Below are positions 1 through 9,323 of a stretch of 47,535 nucleotides of DNA, one piece after another. The notes beneath the pieces are model-generated. The model did not search any database and was not told the origin of the DNA. It saw nothing but the letters and a program-made list of their open reading frames with translations. The stretch is from the NCBI RefSeq assembly GCF_002095385.1, contig NZ_MIPP01000029.1, positions 1 to 47,535 of the forward strand, written 5' to 3'. A program made the translations under genes and the position numbers. Position 1 is the stretch's first letter. The number at the start of each line of letters is the position of its first letter. Source of the DNA: Pantoea eucrina. Lineage in GTDB: Bacteria > Pseudomonadota > Gammaproteobacteria > Enterobacterales > Enterobacteriaceae.

Positions 1-9
1 TTAAAGCGT

Positions 10-85
10 GCTGATATGGCTCAGTTGGTAGAGCGCACCCTTGGTAAGGGTGAGGTCCCCAGTTCGACTCTGGGTATCAGCACCA
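10..85 (+). tRNA. thrV: tRNA-Thr (anticodon GGT)
   Basis: A complete 76-nt cloverleaf with an encoded CCA end. The acceptor stem pairs GCTGATA with TATCAGC, the anticodon stem pairs CACCC with GGGTG around the loop TTGGTAA (anticodon GGT, reading ACC/ACU), and the T loop is TTCGACT. It sits 35 nt before a 5S rRNA gene. In E. coli this same order (tRNA-Thr followed by an extra 5S gene) closes the rrnD operon, so this is most likely the distal end of an rRNA operon lying left of the window. It would be processed from the rRNA precursor; I see no promoter of its own. Confidence 0.97.
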
Positions 86-120
86 GTTTTAAAAAAAGCA
101 TGAGTTCGGGTAAAAGAATT

Positions 121-240
121 TGCCTGGCGGCACTAGCGCGGTGGTCCCACCTGACCCCATGCCGAACTCAGAAGTGAAACACCGTAGCGCCGATGGTAGT
201 GTGGGGTCTCCCCATGCGAGAGTAGGGAACTGCCAGGCAC
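121..240 (+). rRNA. rrfF: 5S ribosomal RNA
   Basis: A full-length 120-nt 5S rRNA. The ends pair (TGCCTGGCGG with CTGCCAGGCA) and the internal sequence is nearly identical to enterobacterial 5S, with small differences such as ACT in place of CGT just after the first helix. Its position after tRNA-Thr matches the second 5S gene (rrfF) of E. coli rrnD. The symbol is by position only. A strong hairpin terminator follows 10 nt later. Confidence 0.96.
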
Positions 241-250
241 CAAACACAGA

Positions 251-285
251 AGCCCTGAACGAAAGTTCAGGGCTTTTTTGTTTTT
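251..285 (+). terminator. rRNA operon terminator
   Basis: A 10-bp perfect stem (AGCCCTGAAC / GTTCAGGGCT) around a GAAA tetraloop is followed by TTTTTTGTTTTT. This is a textbook Rho-independent terminator closing the rRNA operon. Confidence 0.95.
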
Positions 286-313
286 GCCTGACAGGATAAA
301 AACGCGAAGCCAT

Positions 314-341
314 AAAAAAGCCCCTGCTGCATGGCAGGGGC
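314..341 (-). terminator. Terminator of the yhdWXYZ-type operon
   Basis: Read on the minus strand, an 8-bp stem GCCCCTGC / GCAGGGGC with a 6-nt loop is followed by six T residues. It lies just after the stop codon of the ABC ATPase gene and faces the rRNA operon terminator. Confidence 0.9.
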
Positions 342-360
342 AGAGCTAAGGGCGCTGAGA

Positions 361-1122
361 TCAGTGAATAACCTGCGACAGAAACGCGCGGGTACGCTCT
401 GAGCGTGGATTAGCGAAGAACTCCTCTGGCGGCGCCATCTCTACGATCTCTCCCCGATCCATAAAGATCACCCGATCAGCCACCGTACGTGCAAATCCCA
501 TTTCATGCGTCACACACAGCATGGTCATGCCATCTTCTGCCAGGCCAATCATGGTATCCAGCACCTCTTTTACCATCTCAGGATCAAGGGCTGAAGTCGG
601 CTCGTCAAACAGCATAATTTTGGGTTTCATACAGAGCGAACGGGCTATCGCCACACGTTGCTGCTGACCACCAGAGAGCTGTCCCGGAAACTTATGTGCA
701 TGTTCGGCGATGCGCACCCGCTCAAGGTAGTGCATCGCCAGCGCTTCCGCCTCCTTCTTCGGCATCTTTCTCACCCAGACAGGGGCCAGCGTGCAGTTCT
801 GCAGAACGGTAAGATGCGGGAACAGATTAAAGTGCTGAAACACCATGCCGACTTCGGTGCGTACCCGTTCGATGTTACGCACGTCATCGTTAAGATGAAT
901 ACCGTCCACGACGATACGTCCCTGCTGATGCTCTTCCAGATGGTTGATACAGCGAATAGTGGTCGATTTTCCTGAGCCTGACGGGCCGCAGAGTACAATG
1001 CGCTCACGCGGTTTAACCTGCAGATTAATATCCTTAAGCACGTGAAACTGTCCGTACCACTTGTTCACGTTTTCGAGCGTAATCATCATAGCGTTAGCCG
1101 CCGTCGTTATTGTGGATGTCAT
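361..1122 (-). CDS. yhdZ: Polar amino-acid ABC transporter, ATP-binding subunit
   Basis: The 253-residue ATPase of a polar amino-acid uptake system (GlnQ/AapP family), which energises import from the periplasm on the cytoplasmic face of the inner membrane. The Walker A motif GPSGSGKST lies at residues 46-54, the signature LSGGQQQR near 150, and Walker B IMLFDEP near 170. GAGG ten bases upstream supports the start. It is the last gene of a four-gene operon with two permeases and a binding protein, 8 nt after the preceding permease, and a hairpin terminator follows. Order and sizes match E. coli yhdWXYZ and the Rhizobium aapJQMP general L-amino acid system. The exact substrate range cannot be read from sequence. 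Confidence 0.93.
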   Translation of the reverse strand: MTSTITTAANAMMITLENVNKWYGQFHVLKDINLQVKPRERIVLCGPSGSGKSTTIRCINHLEEHQQGRIVVDGIHLNDDVRNIERVRTEVGMVFQHFNLFPHLTVLQNCTLAPVWVRKMPKKEAEALAMHYLERVRIAEHAHKFPGQLSGGQQQRVAIARSLCMKPKIMLFDEPTSALDPEMVKEVLDTMIGLAEDGMTMLCVTHEMGFARTVADRVIFMDRGEIVEMAPPEEFFANPRSERTRAFLSQVIH

Positions 1123-1130
1123 AGTAAACC

Positions 1131-2231
1131 TCAGTGCGCTTTACGCCCGGTGTGAAAACGCTTCTCCAGATACTGGCTATAGCGCGACATGCTAAAACAG
1201 AAAATCCAGTAGACCAGTGCAGCAAAGACATAGCCTTCTGTGGACATGCCCAGCCATGCAGGATCGACCGTGGCCTGCTGCACGCTGCTGAACAGATCAA
1301 ACAGGCCAATAATGATCACCAGACTGGTATCTTTGAAGAGTGCGATAATGGTATTCACCAGCCCGGGAATGGTGAGCTTAAGCGCCTGCGGCAGGATCAC
1401 CAGCGCCTGCGTCCGCCAGTATCCCAGCGCCAGCGATTCAGCCGCTTCATACTGGCCTTTTGGCAGCGCCTGCAGACCGCCGCGCACCACTTCCGCCACA
1501 TAGGCGGACTGAAACAGAATCACGCCAACCAGCGCCCGAACCAGTTTGTCGATAGTCGTGCCTTCCGCCATAAACAGCGGCAGCATGACAGAGGACATAA
1601 ACAGCACGGTGATCAGCGGTACGCCACGCCAGAACTCAATAAAAATAACGGATAGCGTACGCACCACCGGCAGGTTTGAGCGCCGGCCCAGTGCCAGCAG
1701 AATACCCAGCGGTAATGCGCCGGCGATACCAACGGATGCGATAATCAGCGTCAGCGTCAGGCCGCCCCACTGACGGGTTTCCACCCGCTCCAGACCAAAA
1801 TAGCCGCCATAAAGCAGTAGCCACACCGCGATCGGATAGAGCACCGCCCAGCAGGCCAGATAGCGGCCACGGCGCGGCATGGCGCGGATAAAGAGCGGAA
1901 TGACTGACAGTAAACCGATAACCAGAGCCAGGTTGATTCGCCAGCGCAGTTCGTGCGGATAGAGTCCATACATAAACTGACCAAAGCGCGCATGGATAAA
2001 CACCCAGCAGGCCCCCGCTTTAGTGCAGTCAGCACGGGTTTCACCCAGCCAGTTTGCCTGAAATATCAGCCAGTTCAGTGCCGGTGGAATAACACTCCAG
2101 ATGAGCCACAGACTGACCAGCGTAAGCAGGGTATTCAGCCAGCCGGAAAAGAGATTTTTGCGCGCCCAGCTCCAGCTCTTCTGCAGCAGATTACTGCTTA
2201 CCGGCGGCGTTTCATGCGTTGTCACAGACAT
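1131..2231 (-). CDS. yhdY: Polar amino-acid ABC transporter, permease (AapM-like)
   Basis: A 366-residue inner-membrane permease of the HisM/GlnP type, with the long N-terminal extension typical of the YhdY/AapM subgroup. Hydrophobic segments lie around 30-50, 90-107, 118-140 and then throughout the C-terminal permease core. The EAA loop that contacts the ATPase starts at residue 262 (EAAESLALG). It should pair with the neighbouring YhdX-like permease to form the channel. It lies 14 nt from yhdX and 8 nt from yhdZ, so all are surely co-transcribed. The ribosome-binding site is weak. Confidence 0.92.
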   Translation of the reverse strand: MSVTTHETPPVSSNLLQKSWSWARKNLFSGWLNTLLTLVSLWLIWSVIPPALNWLIFQANWLGETRADCTKAGACWVFIHARFGQFMYGLYPHELRWRINLALVIGLLSVIPLFIRAMPRRGRYLACWAVLYPIAVWLLLYGGYFGLERVETRQWGGLTLTLIIASVGIAGALPLGILLALGRRSNLPVVRTLSVIFIEFWRGVPLITVLFMSSVMLPLFMAEGTTIDKLVRALVGVILFQSAYVAEVVRGGLQALPKGQYEAAESLALGYWRTQALVILPQALKLTIPGLVNTIIALFKDTSLVIIIGLFDLFSSVQQATVDPAWLGMSTEGYVFAALVYWIFCFSMSRYSQYLEKRFHTGRKAH

Positions 2232-2245
2232 AGTGTTTCGTTCTC

Positions 2246-3424
2246 TTAACGCTCAACCAGCGCAATTTTGCGGTTATAGAGGTTCATCAGCAGGGAAATG
2301 GTCAGGCTGATGATGAGATAAACCGCCATGGTAATCGCAATGGTTTCTATTGCCTGGCCGGTCTGATTAAGCACCGTACCGGCAAAAAGCGACACCATAT
2401 CGGGGTAGCCGATAGCGGCGGCCAGCGACGAGTTTTTGACTACGTTTAAATACTGACTGGTCAGCGGAGGAATAATGACGCGCATCGCCTGAGGAATAAT
2501 GACCTGACGTAGCGTCACGGGATTCGGCAGTCCCAGCGAGCGCGCTGCTTCACTCTGGCCATGTGGTACTGACTGAATACCGGCGCGGATCACCTCAGCA
2601 ATAAATGAAGAGGTATAAATAGAGAGCGCCACCGTCAGCGCCGCCAGCTCCGGGATCATCACAAAGCCACCGCGGAAATTGAATCCGCGTAGCTCAGGCA
2701 CATCCCAGTGCACGCCCGCGCCGAACAGGGTATGGGCAATCAGCGGCAGCAGCACAATGAGCCCGGCTGCAGCGGGCCAGGTACGACGCAGCTGACCGGT
2801 TTTCAGCTGATGTTTGCGATTAAAGCGAAACAGCGCCAGGCTGGCGATAATGCTTAATGCCAGCGCAACCAGAAATGGCAGTGTACCGGGCGCATACTGT
2901 GGCCATGGAATATACAGGCCACGATTACTGACAAAGGCGAGGTCAAAGGCGTTCAGTGCCTGACGCGGGCCGGGCAGATTACGCAGTACGGCAAAGTACC
3001 AGAAGAAAATCTGCAGCAGCGGCGGAATATTACGGAACGTCTCAATATAAATGGCAGAGAGCTTACGCAGCAGCCAGTTATCGGACAGGCGCGCCAGGCC
3101 TACCGCAAAGCCAAGCAGGGATGCAAAGACGATGCAAAGCGCGGAGACCAGCAGGGTATTGGTCAGCCCGACCATAAAGACCCGGGCGTAGGTGTCTCCT
3201 TCGGTGTAGTCAATCAGATGCTGAACAATACCAAAACCGGCACTGCGCTCCAGAAAGCCAAAACCTGACGTAATGCCGCGGTTAGCCAGATTGATAATGG
3301 TGTTGTGGATTAAATATCCCACCACGGCCACTACCGCAATAATCGCGACAAACTGGTAAAGCCAGGCGCGAACCGCAGGGTTACCGAATGAAAAATCCCT
3401 TTTCACGGTTGGGCGTTGCGACAT
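2246..3424 (-). CDS. yhdX: Polar amino-acid ABC transporter, permease (AapQ-like)
   Basis: A 392-residue membrane permease, partner of the adjacent YhdY-like subunit. A first membrane span lies near residues 20-42, followed by a large periplasmic insertion between spans, as in the AapQ/YhdX subgroup. The EAA loop starts at residue 292 (EAARSLGLPN). GAGG ahead of the ATG supports the start. It is the second gene of the operon, 68 nt after the binding-protein gene. The family moves general L-amino acids; substrate is inferred from family only. Confidence 0.92.
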   Translation of the reverse strand: MSQRPTVKRDFSFGNPAVRAWLYQFVAIIAVVAVVGYLIHNTIINLANRGITSGFGFLERSAGFGIVQHLIDYTEGDTYARVFMVGLTNTLLVSALCIVFASLLGFAVGLARLSDNWLLRKLSAIYIETFRNIPPLLQIFFWYFAVLRNLPGPRQALNAFDLAFVSNRGLYIPWPQYAPGTLPFLVALALSIIASLALFRFNRKHQLKTGQLRRTWPAAAGLIVLLPLIAHTLFGAGVHWDVPELRGFNFRGGFVMIPELAALTVALSIYTSSFIAEVIRAGIQSVPHGQSEAARSLGLPNPVTLRQVIIPQAMRVIIPPLTSQYLNVVKNSSLAAAIGYPDMVSLFAGTVLNQTGQAIETIAITMAVYLIISLTISLLMNLYNRKIALVER

Positions 3425-3492
3425 GTTGAAACCTCAATGATAGATACGCGTGGGCACCGCAGGACGCGGTGCCCGACTGGCACAGCAGTAAA

Positions 3493-4518
3493 TCAGCGCA
3501 CCGGCGGTGCGTACTGAATACCGCCCTGATTCCAGAGCGCATTCTGTCCGCGTGCGATTTTCAGCGCGCTATCTTTACCGACGTTGCGGTCAAAAATTTC
3601 CTGATAGTTGCCCACCTGCTTGATGATGTTATAGGCCCACTTGTTATCAAGTTTCAGGTCTTTACCAAAGTCGCCTTCTGCACCCAGCAGATGCGCCATG
3701 TCAGGCGTGGTCGGTTTTGCTGCCATCTGATCGACGTTCTTTGAGCTGATGCCCATCTCTTCGGCATTCAGCATGGCAAACAGCGACCACTTAACAATCG
3801 TAAACCAGTCGTCGTCACCGCGACGTACCAGCGGCCCGAGCGGCTCTTTGGAGATCACTTCCGGCAGTACGATAAATTCGTCAGGCTTGCCCAGCTTGAT
3901 ACGCAGCGCATAGAGCTGGGATTGATCGGAGGAGAGCGTATCGCAGCGGCCGCTATCAAGTGCTTTGGCTGACTCATCGGAGCGGTCAAAGGTGACCGGG
4001 GTGTACTGCATTTTATTCGCTTTGAAATAGTCGGCGACATTGAGTTCGGTATCGGTACCCGCCTGAATACAGACCGTTGCGCCATCCAGCTCTTTGGCAC
4101 TTTTCAGTCCCGCTTTCTTATGCGTCAGAAAGCCGATGCCGTCATAGTAGTTTACGCCGGCAAACAGAAAGCCCATGCCGCCATCGCGCGAAGAGGTCCA
4201 GGTAGTATTACGCGACAGGATATCCACTTCGCCCGACTGCAGCGCAGTGAAGCGCTCTTTAGCCGTCAGCGGGGTATATTTAACTTTGCCGGCATCGCCA
4301 AACACGGCGGCGGCGGCGGCACGGCAGACATCCACATCAATACCCGTGAATTTGCCGCTGGCATCTGCGTATGAGAAACCAGGCAGTCCATCACTGATCC
4401 CACACTGCACAAAACCTTTCTTTTTAATTGCGTCCAGAGTGGCGCCTGCATGCGCCTGCTGAGTCACGGTCAGCAGCGTGGCAGCGGCAATCAGGGTGGA
4501 GAGCATCATCTTTTTCAT
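3493..4518 (-). CDS. yhdW: Periplasmic amino-acid-binding protein of the ABC transporter
   Basis: A 341-residue solute-binding protein (SBP_bac_3 family, AapJ/YhdW type) that captures amino acids in the periplasm and delivers them to the two permeases encoded downstream. A Sec signal peptide is clear: MKKMM, a hydrophobic core, then cleavage after AHA near residue 24. The mature protein begins with the family pattern LDAIKKKGFVQCGISDG. AGGA eight bases before the ATG supports the start. It is the first gene of the operon and is preceded by a sigma-54 promoter, which indicates use of amino acids as nitrogen source when ammonia is short. Confidence 0.93.
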   Translation of the reverse strand: MKKMMLSTLIAAATLLTVTQQAHAGATLDAIKKKGFVQCGISDGLPGFSYADASGKFTGIDVDVCRAAAAAVFGDAGKVKYTPLTAKERFTALQSGEVDILSRNTTWTSSRDGGMGFLFAGVNYYDGIGFLTHKKAGLKSAKELDGATVCIQAGTDTELNVADYFKANKMQYTPVTFDRSDESAKALDSGRCDTLSSDQSQLYALRIKLGKPDEFIVLPEVISKEPLGPLVRRGDDDWFTIVKWSLFAMLNAEEMGISSKNVDQMAAKPTTPDMAHLLGAEGDFGKDLKLDNKWAYNIIKQVGNYQEIFDRNVGKDSALKIARGQNALWNQGGIQYAPPVR

Positions 4519-4613
4519 AAAGCATCCTGTGTGGCGGTTCGTCTGTTGTTATTGTGGTGCGCACTTTGTAGTGCACTGCTGTCTGTCGGTGGCAATCAGC
4601 CATCCAGCCTGTT

Positions 4614-4627
4614 GCAAAGCTGATGCC
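4614..4627 (-). promoter_or_regulatory. Sigma-54 (-24/-12) promoter of the amino-acid ABC operon
   Basis: On the minus strand the sequence CTGGCATCAGCTTTGCAAC has the invariant GG and GC of a sigma-54 promoter with exactly 10 bases between them (-24 GG at 4627-4626, -12 GC at 4615-4614). It agrees with the consensus TGGCAC-N5-TTGCA at every position but one. Transcription would start near 4602, about 85 nt before the yhdW start codon. Sigma-54 promoters need an enhancer-binding activator such as NtrC; candidate palindromic sites lie upstream, but none is a clean NtrC box. Confidence 0.8.
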
Positions 4628-4736
4628 AGGTTTGCAGCAAGCTGAATTCTTCAGGAAAGAGCGTCAGAAAAGGGCAGGAAGTAACGTGCGGTTACTATCG
4701 CGCACCAAAAGGCGGCATGACGAGTCGCCGCGATCA

Positions 4737-4762
4737 CAAATAGTGCAAATAGTTTCACTATT
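4737..4762. repeat. Overlapping direct and inverted repeats upstream of the sigma-54 promoter
   Basis: CAAATAGT is repeated directly (4737-4744 and 4746-4753), and AATAGT at 4739-4744 forms an inverted repeat with ACTATT at 4757-4762. The cluster lies about 110-135 nt upstream of the sigma-54 -24 element, a normal distance for an activator or Nac-type site. The remainder of the 505-nt gap between yhdW and fis holds no convincing gene. Confidence 0.4.
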
Positions 4763-4971
4763 GGAGCGCAGTGTGAGCTACCGCTCATTAGCCGGACCAG
4801 TTAATGCCGCTATGGGTAAACGCAGCAGTGACCGGGGATAGTGGCAGGCACGTGTGAACAGCCCGCAGATTTACGCAGGAGAGGGAGCAGGAAAAATGAC
4901 GCAGGAGATTGCAACGATAGTTACCATTCAGGCGGTAACTGTTTCATGCAGGGTGACAGACGGAAGCGGCA

Positions 4972-5006
4972 ACAGAAACAAAAACGCCAGCCCGGAGGCT
5001 GGCGTT
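4972..5006 (-). terminator. Terminator after fis
   Basis: On the minus strand a 10-bp stem AACGCCAGCC / GGCTGGCGTT with loop TCCG runs directly into TTTGTTTCTG. It begins 17 nt after the fis stop codon. Confidence 0.92.
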
Positions 5007-5023
5007 ATCGCAGCAACGAACAA

Positions 5024-5320
5024 TTAGTTCATGCCGTATTTTTTCAGCTTCTTACGCAGAGTACCACGGTTGATACCCATCATCAGGGCTGCACGGGTCT
5101 GGTTGCCACGGGTATACTGCATTACCATGTCCAACAGAGGCTGCTCAACTTCAGCCAGTACCAGCTCATACAGATCACTAACATCCTGACCATTCAGTTG
5201 AGCAAAATAGTTCTTCAGTGCCTGTTTAACCGAATCACGCAGTGGCTTTTGGGTCACCTGATCCTGTGAGTTAACGGTAGAAACGGTCAGTACGTCAGAA
5301 TTTACGCGTTGTTCGAACAT
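5024..5320 (-). CDS. fis: DNA-binding protein Fis
   Basis: The nucleoid protein Fis, 98 residues, the usual enterobacterial length and essentially the E. coli sequence. It bends DNA as a homodimer and activates rRNA and tRNA promoters in fast growth, as well as site-specific recombination. The C-terminal helix-turn-helix (residues about 74-95, [20 protein letters not shown]) is intact. It is the second gene of the dusB-fis operon, 24 nt after dusB, and is closed by a strong terminator. Its expression comes mainly from the promoter ahead of dusB, which has a growth-rate-sensitive architecture. Confidence 0.98.
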   Translation of the reverse strand: MFEQRVNSDVLTVSTVNSQDQVTQKPLRDSVKQALKNYFAQLNGQDVSDLYELVLAEVEQPLLDMVMQYTRGNQTRAALMMGINRGTLRKKLKKYGMN

Positions 5321-5344
5321 AGTTCTTTCAGCTCTTTATTTCGT

Positions 5345-6310
5345 TTACGCAAGATTTTCGAAGTATGCCTCCAACGCCTCCAGCTGTTCGCTGGCATCCT
5401 CAATGGCGTTGAATGTGCGCCGAAACTGGTCGTCAGGGGCACTTTCCTGCAAATACCAGGAAACGTGTTTTCGGGCAATACGGTATCCCTTGCGCTGACC
5501 GTAAAAGTCGTGCAGCTCCCGTATATGTCCAATCAGCATTTGCTTCACCTCTGCCAGCGGCTTTGGTGCAAGCAGCTCCCCTGTGTCCAGATAATGCTGG
5601 ATTTCCCGGAAGATCCACGGTCTTCCCTGAGCAGCACGTCCTACCATCAGAGCATCTGCCCCGGTGTAGTCGAGCACTGCCCTGGCTTTATGCGGGTCAG
5701 TTATGTCCCCATTCGCGATAATCGGAATGGAAACGCTCTGCTTAACTGTCCGAATGCTGTCGTATTCAGCCTGCCCCTCAAACAAACAGGCGCGGGTGCG
5801 TCCATGAATGGTGAGAGCCTGAATGCCACAACGTTCAGCCAATTGGGCAATCTCTGTACAATTACGATTTTCTTTGTCCCAGCCGGTGCGAATCTTCAGC
5901 GTAACCGGTACGTCTACTGCATTAACGACCGCACGGAGAATCGATTCTACCAGTTGCGGATGCTGCAGCAGCGCGGAGCCAGCCATCTTACGATTCACTT
6001 TTTTAGCCGGACAACCCATATTGATATCGATAACCTGCGCGCCAGACGCAACGTTAATTCGCGCGGCGGCAGCCATCTCATCGGGATCGCAGCCAGCAAT
6101 TTGCACGGCACGAATGCCGGGCTCGTCACTATGCACCATACGCAGCCGGGATTTGTCACTGGCCCAGACTTCCGGGTTAGATGACAGCATCTCGGAGACA
6201 GTCATACCGGCGCCGTTCTCGTAACAGAGTGTGCGAAATGGCTTGTCGGTTACTCCGGCCATAGGCGCAGCAATGAGGCGATTACGTAGCTGGTGGTGTC
6301 CAATGCGCAT
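5345..6310 (-). CDS. dusB: tRNA-dihydrouridine synthase B
   Basis: A flavin enzyme of 321 residues that reduces uridine to dihydrouridine in the tRNA D loop using NADPH. It has a TIM-barrel fold; the active-site cysteine is C100 in [12 protein letters not shown], and the phosphate-binding segment [16 protein letters not shown] is present. An upstream ATG in frame would add 28 residues, but that extension would lie across the fis promoter, so I use the ATG at 6310, which gives the E. coli length. No clear ribosome-binding site precedes this start. First gene of the dusB-fis operon. Confidence 0.96.
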   Translation of the reverse strand: MRIGHHQLRNRLIAAPMAGVTDKPFRTLCYENGAGMTVSEMLSSNPEVWASDKSRLRMVHSDEPGIRAVQIAGCDPDEMAAAARINVASGAQVIDINMGCPAKKVNRKMAGSALLQHPQLVESILRAVVNAVDVPVTLKIRTGWDKENRNCTEIAQLAERCGIQALTIHGRTRACLFEGQAEYDSIRTVKQSVSIPIIANGDITDPHKARAVLDYTGADALMVGRAAQGRPWIFREIQHYLDTGELLAPKPLAEVKQMLIGHIRELHDFYGQRKGYRIARKHVSWYLQESAPDDQFRRTFNAIEDASEQLEALEAYFENLA

Positions 6311-6348
6311 GAAAAAAGAAGTGACCCTAACTGTTCGCAAGGCGGCGT

Positions 6349-6377
6349 ATATTACGCATTTTTTCCGGAAGATGAAA
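6349..6377 (-). promoter_or_regulatory. dusB-fis promoter
   Basis: On the minus strand a -35 element TTTCAT (6377-6372) and a -10 element TAATAT (6354-6349) are separated by exactly 17 bases, followed by the GC-rich discriminator ACGCCGCC. This resembles the E. coli fis promoter, which is under stringent and growth-rate control. The upstream AT-rich stretch (about 6380-6600) is suitable for Fis and IHF binding; I see no gene in the 371-nt gap 6311-6681. Confidence 0.82.
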
Positions 6378-6646
6378 GGCCAAACTTTGAACAACAGCCT
6401 CTTAACATTAAAGCGTCTGCGCTGCCATCAACCCGCCTCTCGTAATAGTCTTTTAAAATCATTAGGTTAAATATTTAAGGCGAAATTGTGAACAAACATT
6501 TTTCTGAATTCAGACCGCAAAGTGCGATATAAAAGCCGCGATTTTAACGAATTAACCACAGAATTAACGGCTATTTGCGCAAATTTAATACAAAATTATT
6601 CTGTCCGAAGACAGTGCCGGTGGTGCATGCTATCTGTTCCGAAGAA

Positions 6647-6676
6647 ACCCCAGGCTTGCGCTTGCAGACCTGGGGT
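6647..6676 (-). terminator. Probable terminator after prmA
   Basis: An 8-bp stem ACCCCAGG / CCTGGGGT with a 14-nt loop lies 5 nt after the prmA stop codon on the minus strand and is followed by TTCTTC. The T-run is short, so termination may be partial. Confidence 0.6.
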
Positions 6677-6681
6677 AAAAA

Positions 6682-7563
6682 CTAACGCAGGCGTCCGGTA
6701 ATACGGCACCACTCTTCTTTCTCCGCGACCGGATCAAGCGCGAAGCGCTCAGCATAAGCTTCACAGACGCTTTCTGCCTGACTGGCCAGTACGCCAGAGA
6801 GGCCAAGGTCGCCGCCTGCTTTTGGCAGAACGCCAATCAGCGGTGCCAGTTCGCGCAGCGGGCCCGCCAGAATGTTGGCGACCACCACGTCAGCCTGCAG
6901 GTTTTCAGGCTGCTGATGTGGCAAGTAGAGCGACAGGCGATCTGCCACGCCGTTGCGTTCAGCATTATCACGGCTCGCCTGAATGGCCTGCGGATCGATA
7001 TCGATTCCGATCGCCTGTGCGGCACCCAGCTTGAGCGCGGCGATAGCCAGAATGCCGGAGCCGCAGCCAAAGTCGATCACCGTTTTGCCCTGCAGATCGA
7101 GACCATCCAGCCAGCTCAGGCAGAGTGACGTGGTAGGGTGAGTTCCGGTGCCGAAGGCCAGGCCGGGATCGAGCATGACGTTGACCGCGTCCGGATCGGG
7201 AACATCCCGCCAGCTTGGACAGATCCACAGGCGTTCACCAAAGCGCATCGGATGGAAGTTGTCCATCCACTCGCGCTCCCAGTCTTTATCTTCGATCTGC
7301 TCGATCTTGTAGTGAAAGGTCGATCCCGGCACCGGCTGCAGACGCAGTGCGGCTACCACCTCATCCATATCACTTTCGGCGTCAAACAGGCCAATGACAT
7401 CAGTATCACCCCACAGTCGGGTTTCACCCGGGAGGGGTTCATACACCGGATTGTCGTGCGTGTCCTGAAACGTCACCGAGACGGCACCCACTTCCATCAG
7501 AGCATCGCTCAGCGGCTCAGCCTGTTCTCCGGTGCTGTTAATCTTGATTTGAATCCATGGCAT
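6682..7563 (-). CDS. prmA: Ribosomal protein L11 methyltransferase
   Basis: A SAM-dependent enzyme that trimethylates lysines and the N-terminus of ribosomal protein L11. It has 293 residues, the same length as E. coli PrmA. An N-terminal substrate-binding domain is followed by a Rossmann methyltransferase domain with motif [10 protein letters not shown] at 164-172 and the NILAGPL motif at 230-236. It lies 11 nt downstream of panF and is the last gene of the yhdT-panF-prmA set, with a hairpin behind it. The conserved link between panF and prmA is of unknown meaning. Confidence 0.97.
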   Translation of the reverse strand: MPWIQIKINSTGEQAEPLSDALMEVGAVSVTFQDTHDNPVYEPLPGETRLWGDTDVIGLFDAESDMDEVVAALRLQPVPGSTFHYKIEQIEDKDWEREWMDNFHPMRFGERLWICPSWRDVPDPDAVNVMLDPGLAFGTGTHPTTSLCLSWLDGLDLQGKTVIDFGCGSGILAIAALKLGAAQAIGIDIDPQAIQASRDNAERNGVADRLSLYLPHQQPENLQADVVVANILAGPLRELAPLIGVLPKAGGDLGLSGVLASQAESVCEAYAERFALDPVAEKEEWCRITGRLR

Positions 7564-7574
7564 AGTGTTTCTCT

Positions 7575-9020
7575 TTATTTCAGTGCAGCGTCGTGCGTCG
7601 CAGACGCGCTGCCAAACAGGTTACCTGCCAGAAAAGCGAGCAGGCTCAGGGTTAGCGAGGGAACAATAGGGTGGAGTCCCCACCACTCAATATTCAGGCT
7701 GGCGAGCAGCGTATAGCTTACGGCGCCGGCGATCATACCGCTGATGGCTCCGGCAGCATTGGCGCGCTCCCAGTAGAGACCCAGCACCAGCGGCCACAGA
7801 AAGACCGCTTCCAGCCCGCCAAACGCCAGCAGATTAAGCCAGATGATCATATCCGGCGGATTCCAGGCCGCCAGCAGCAGCAGGATGCCCAGCACAAAAG
7901 TAATCGTGCCGGAGAGCATGCGCAGCCGCGCTTCATTTTCACTCTGCCGGGGCGCAAGACGCAGATAGAGATCTTTGATCAGCGTAGCGGATGCCTGCAG
8001 GAGCTGCGCGTTAATGGTCGACATAATGGCCGCCATCGGCGCGGCAAGAAAAATGCCGGCTGCCATCGGCGGCAGTACGGTAATCATCAGCGTCGGGATC
8101 ACCTGGTCAGGTATGGTCAGGTCAGGCAATACCGCACGTCCCAGCGCGCCAGCCAGATGCATCCCCAGCATCAGTATCACCACCACGATGGTGCCGAGAA
8201 TGATCCCGCGATGCATCGCCTTGCTGTCTTTGTAAGAGATGCAGCGTACGGCGGTATGTGGCAAACCGATAACGCCAAAGCAGACCAGTACGGCGAATGA
8301 GCTGAGGAAGGCAGGTGTAATCACATTGTCTGCCCCTTCCGGCGACACCAGTTGCGGATCGATAGCGCGCAGCGTGCTGACCGCGTGACTCAGCCCGCCG
8401 GCATGATGAATAACAGCAAACAGCAGCAGAAACGTGCCAGCCAGCATTACCAGCCCCTGCATCGCATCGTTCAGCACGCTGGCGCGAAAGCCCCCGAAAG
8501 CCGTATAAAGGGCGATAGTTCCGCCAAAAATCAGCAGGCCCGTATCGTAAGGAATGCCCGCCGCCGTTTCCAGCAGGCGAGCGCCGCCGATAAACTGCAC
8601 GGTCATGGCACCGATAAATGCCACCAGCAGGCTGATACTGGCCAGCCAGATCAGCAGCGGGCTGCGATAGCGACCATAAAGCATATCGTTGAGCGTTACT
8701 GCGTTATAGCGCCGGGCCAGAATGGCAAATTTCTTGCCGAGCACGCCCAGTGATAGCCAGACGGCAGGCACCTGAATCATCGCCAGCAGTACCCAGCCCA
8801 GACCATATTTATAGGCGGCACCGGGCCCCCCTATAAATGAGCTGGCGCTGATATAGGTTGTGGTCAGCGTCATGGCCAGCACAAACCCGCCCATGGAGCG
8901 GCTGCCGAGAAAATATTCGGTCAGAAAACTGCCCTGGCGCTGTTTGCGCATGGCGATTACCGATAGCACGGCGATCAGAACCAGGTAAGCCAGCAGCGGC
9001 AGAAGGATCTCACTCTCCAT
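7575..9020 (-). CDS. panF: Sodium/pantothenate symporter
   Basis: An inner-membrane sodium:solute symporter (SSS family) that imports pantothenate, the precursor of coenzyme A. The 481 residues form about 13 hydrophobic spans. The segment FLGSRSMGG, the sodium-site region [16 protein letters not shown] and the later [17 protein letters not shown] all match E. coli PanF. I use the ATG at 9020 because GGAGG lies seven bases upstream and the homologue starts there; a longer in-frame ATG eight codons earlier lacks that support. It overlaps the end of yhdT by 11 nt, which indicates translational coupling. Confidence 0.96.
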   Translation of the reverse strand: MESEILLPLLAYLVLIAVLSVIAMRKQRQGSFLTEYFLGSRSMGGFVLAMTLTTTYISASSFIGGPGAAYKYGLGWVLLAMIQVPAVWLSLGVLGKKFAILARRYNAVTLNDMLYGRYRSPLLIWLASISLLVAFIGAMTVQFIGGARLLETAAGIPYDTGLLIFGGTIALYTAFGGFRASVLNDAMQGLVMLAGTFLLLFAVIHHAGGLSHAVSTLRAIDPQLVSPEGADNVITPAFLSSFAVLVCFGVIGLPHTAVRCISYKDSKAMHRGIILGTIVVVILMLGMHLAGALGRAVLPDLTIPDQVIPTLMITVLPPMAAGIFLAAPMAAIMSTINAQLLQASATLIKDLYLRLAPRQSENEARLRMLSGTITFVLGILLLLAAWNPPDMIIWLNLLAFGGLEAVFLWPLVLGLYWERANAAGAISGMIAGAVSYTLLASLNIEWWGLHPIVPSLTLSLLAFLAGNLFGSASATHDAALK

Positions 9021-9252
9021 CACGGTCCTCCAGTGACATATCACGGAAAATGACGCGGACCATCAGCGCACAGAGTCCGGTAAACAATAGCGGTGCAAAT
9101 ATGCAGGAGAGTTCGAACCAGCGGGGCAGGCCAGATATTCCGCTTTGCGTCCCGCCGAGCCAGGCAGACAGGGCCCACACCAGCAGATATGCGAGAGCGA
9201 GGCCCAGCGACCAGCGCGCCTCTTTGTTCGCTTGTAGAAAACGCCCATCCAT
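9010..9252 (-). CDS. yhdT: YhdT family small membrane protein
   Basis: An 80-residue protein with two hydrophobic segments (about 17-34 and 49-68), matching E. coli YhdT in length and sequence (KEARWSLGLALAYL, PRWFELSCI). The DUF997 family has no established biochemical role, but the gene is nearly always upstream of and overlapping panF, so an accessory role for the pantothenate transporter is a reasonable guess. GAGG before the ATG supports the start. Transcribed after the acc operon terminator, so it probably has its own promoter or relies on read-through. Confidence 0.93.
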   Translation of the reverse strand: MDGRFLQANKEARWSLGLALAYLLVWALSAWLGGTQSGISGLPRWFELSCIFAPLLFTGLCALMVRVIFRDMSLEDRDGE

Positions 9253-9274
9253 CAGATAACCTCACAGGCGATAA

Positions 9275-9302
9275 CAATAAAAAAGGCCGGATTAACCGGC
9301 CT
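9275..9302 (-). terminator. Terminator after accC
   Basis: On the minus strand a 7-bp stem AGGCCGG / CCGGCCT with loop TTAAT is followed by TTTTTATTG. It lies 22 nt after the accC stop codon and separates the acc operon from yhdT-panF-prmA. Confidence 0.93.
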
Positions 9303-9323
9303 CTGTCGTGCTCTGCGCTGCGA

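Noticed and set aside
4623..5269. Two plus-strand open frames in the yhdW-fis gap and across fis.
   Set aside because: Compositionally odd products, no ribosome-binding sites, the second lies antisense to fis; the region is better explained by the sigma-54 promoter and the fis terminator.
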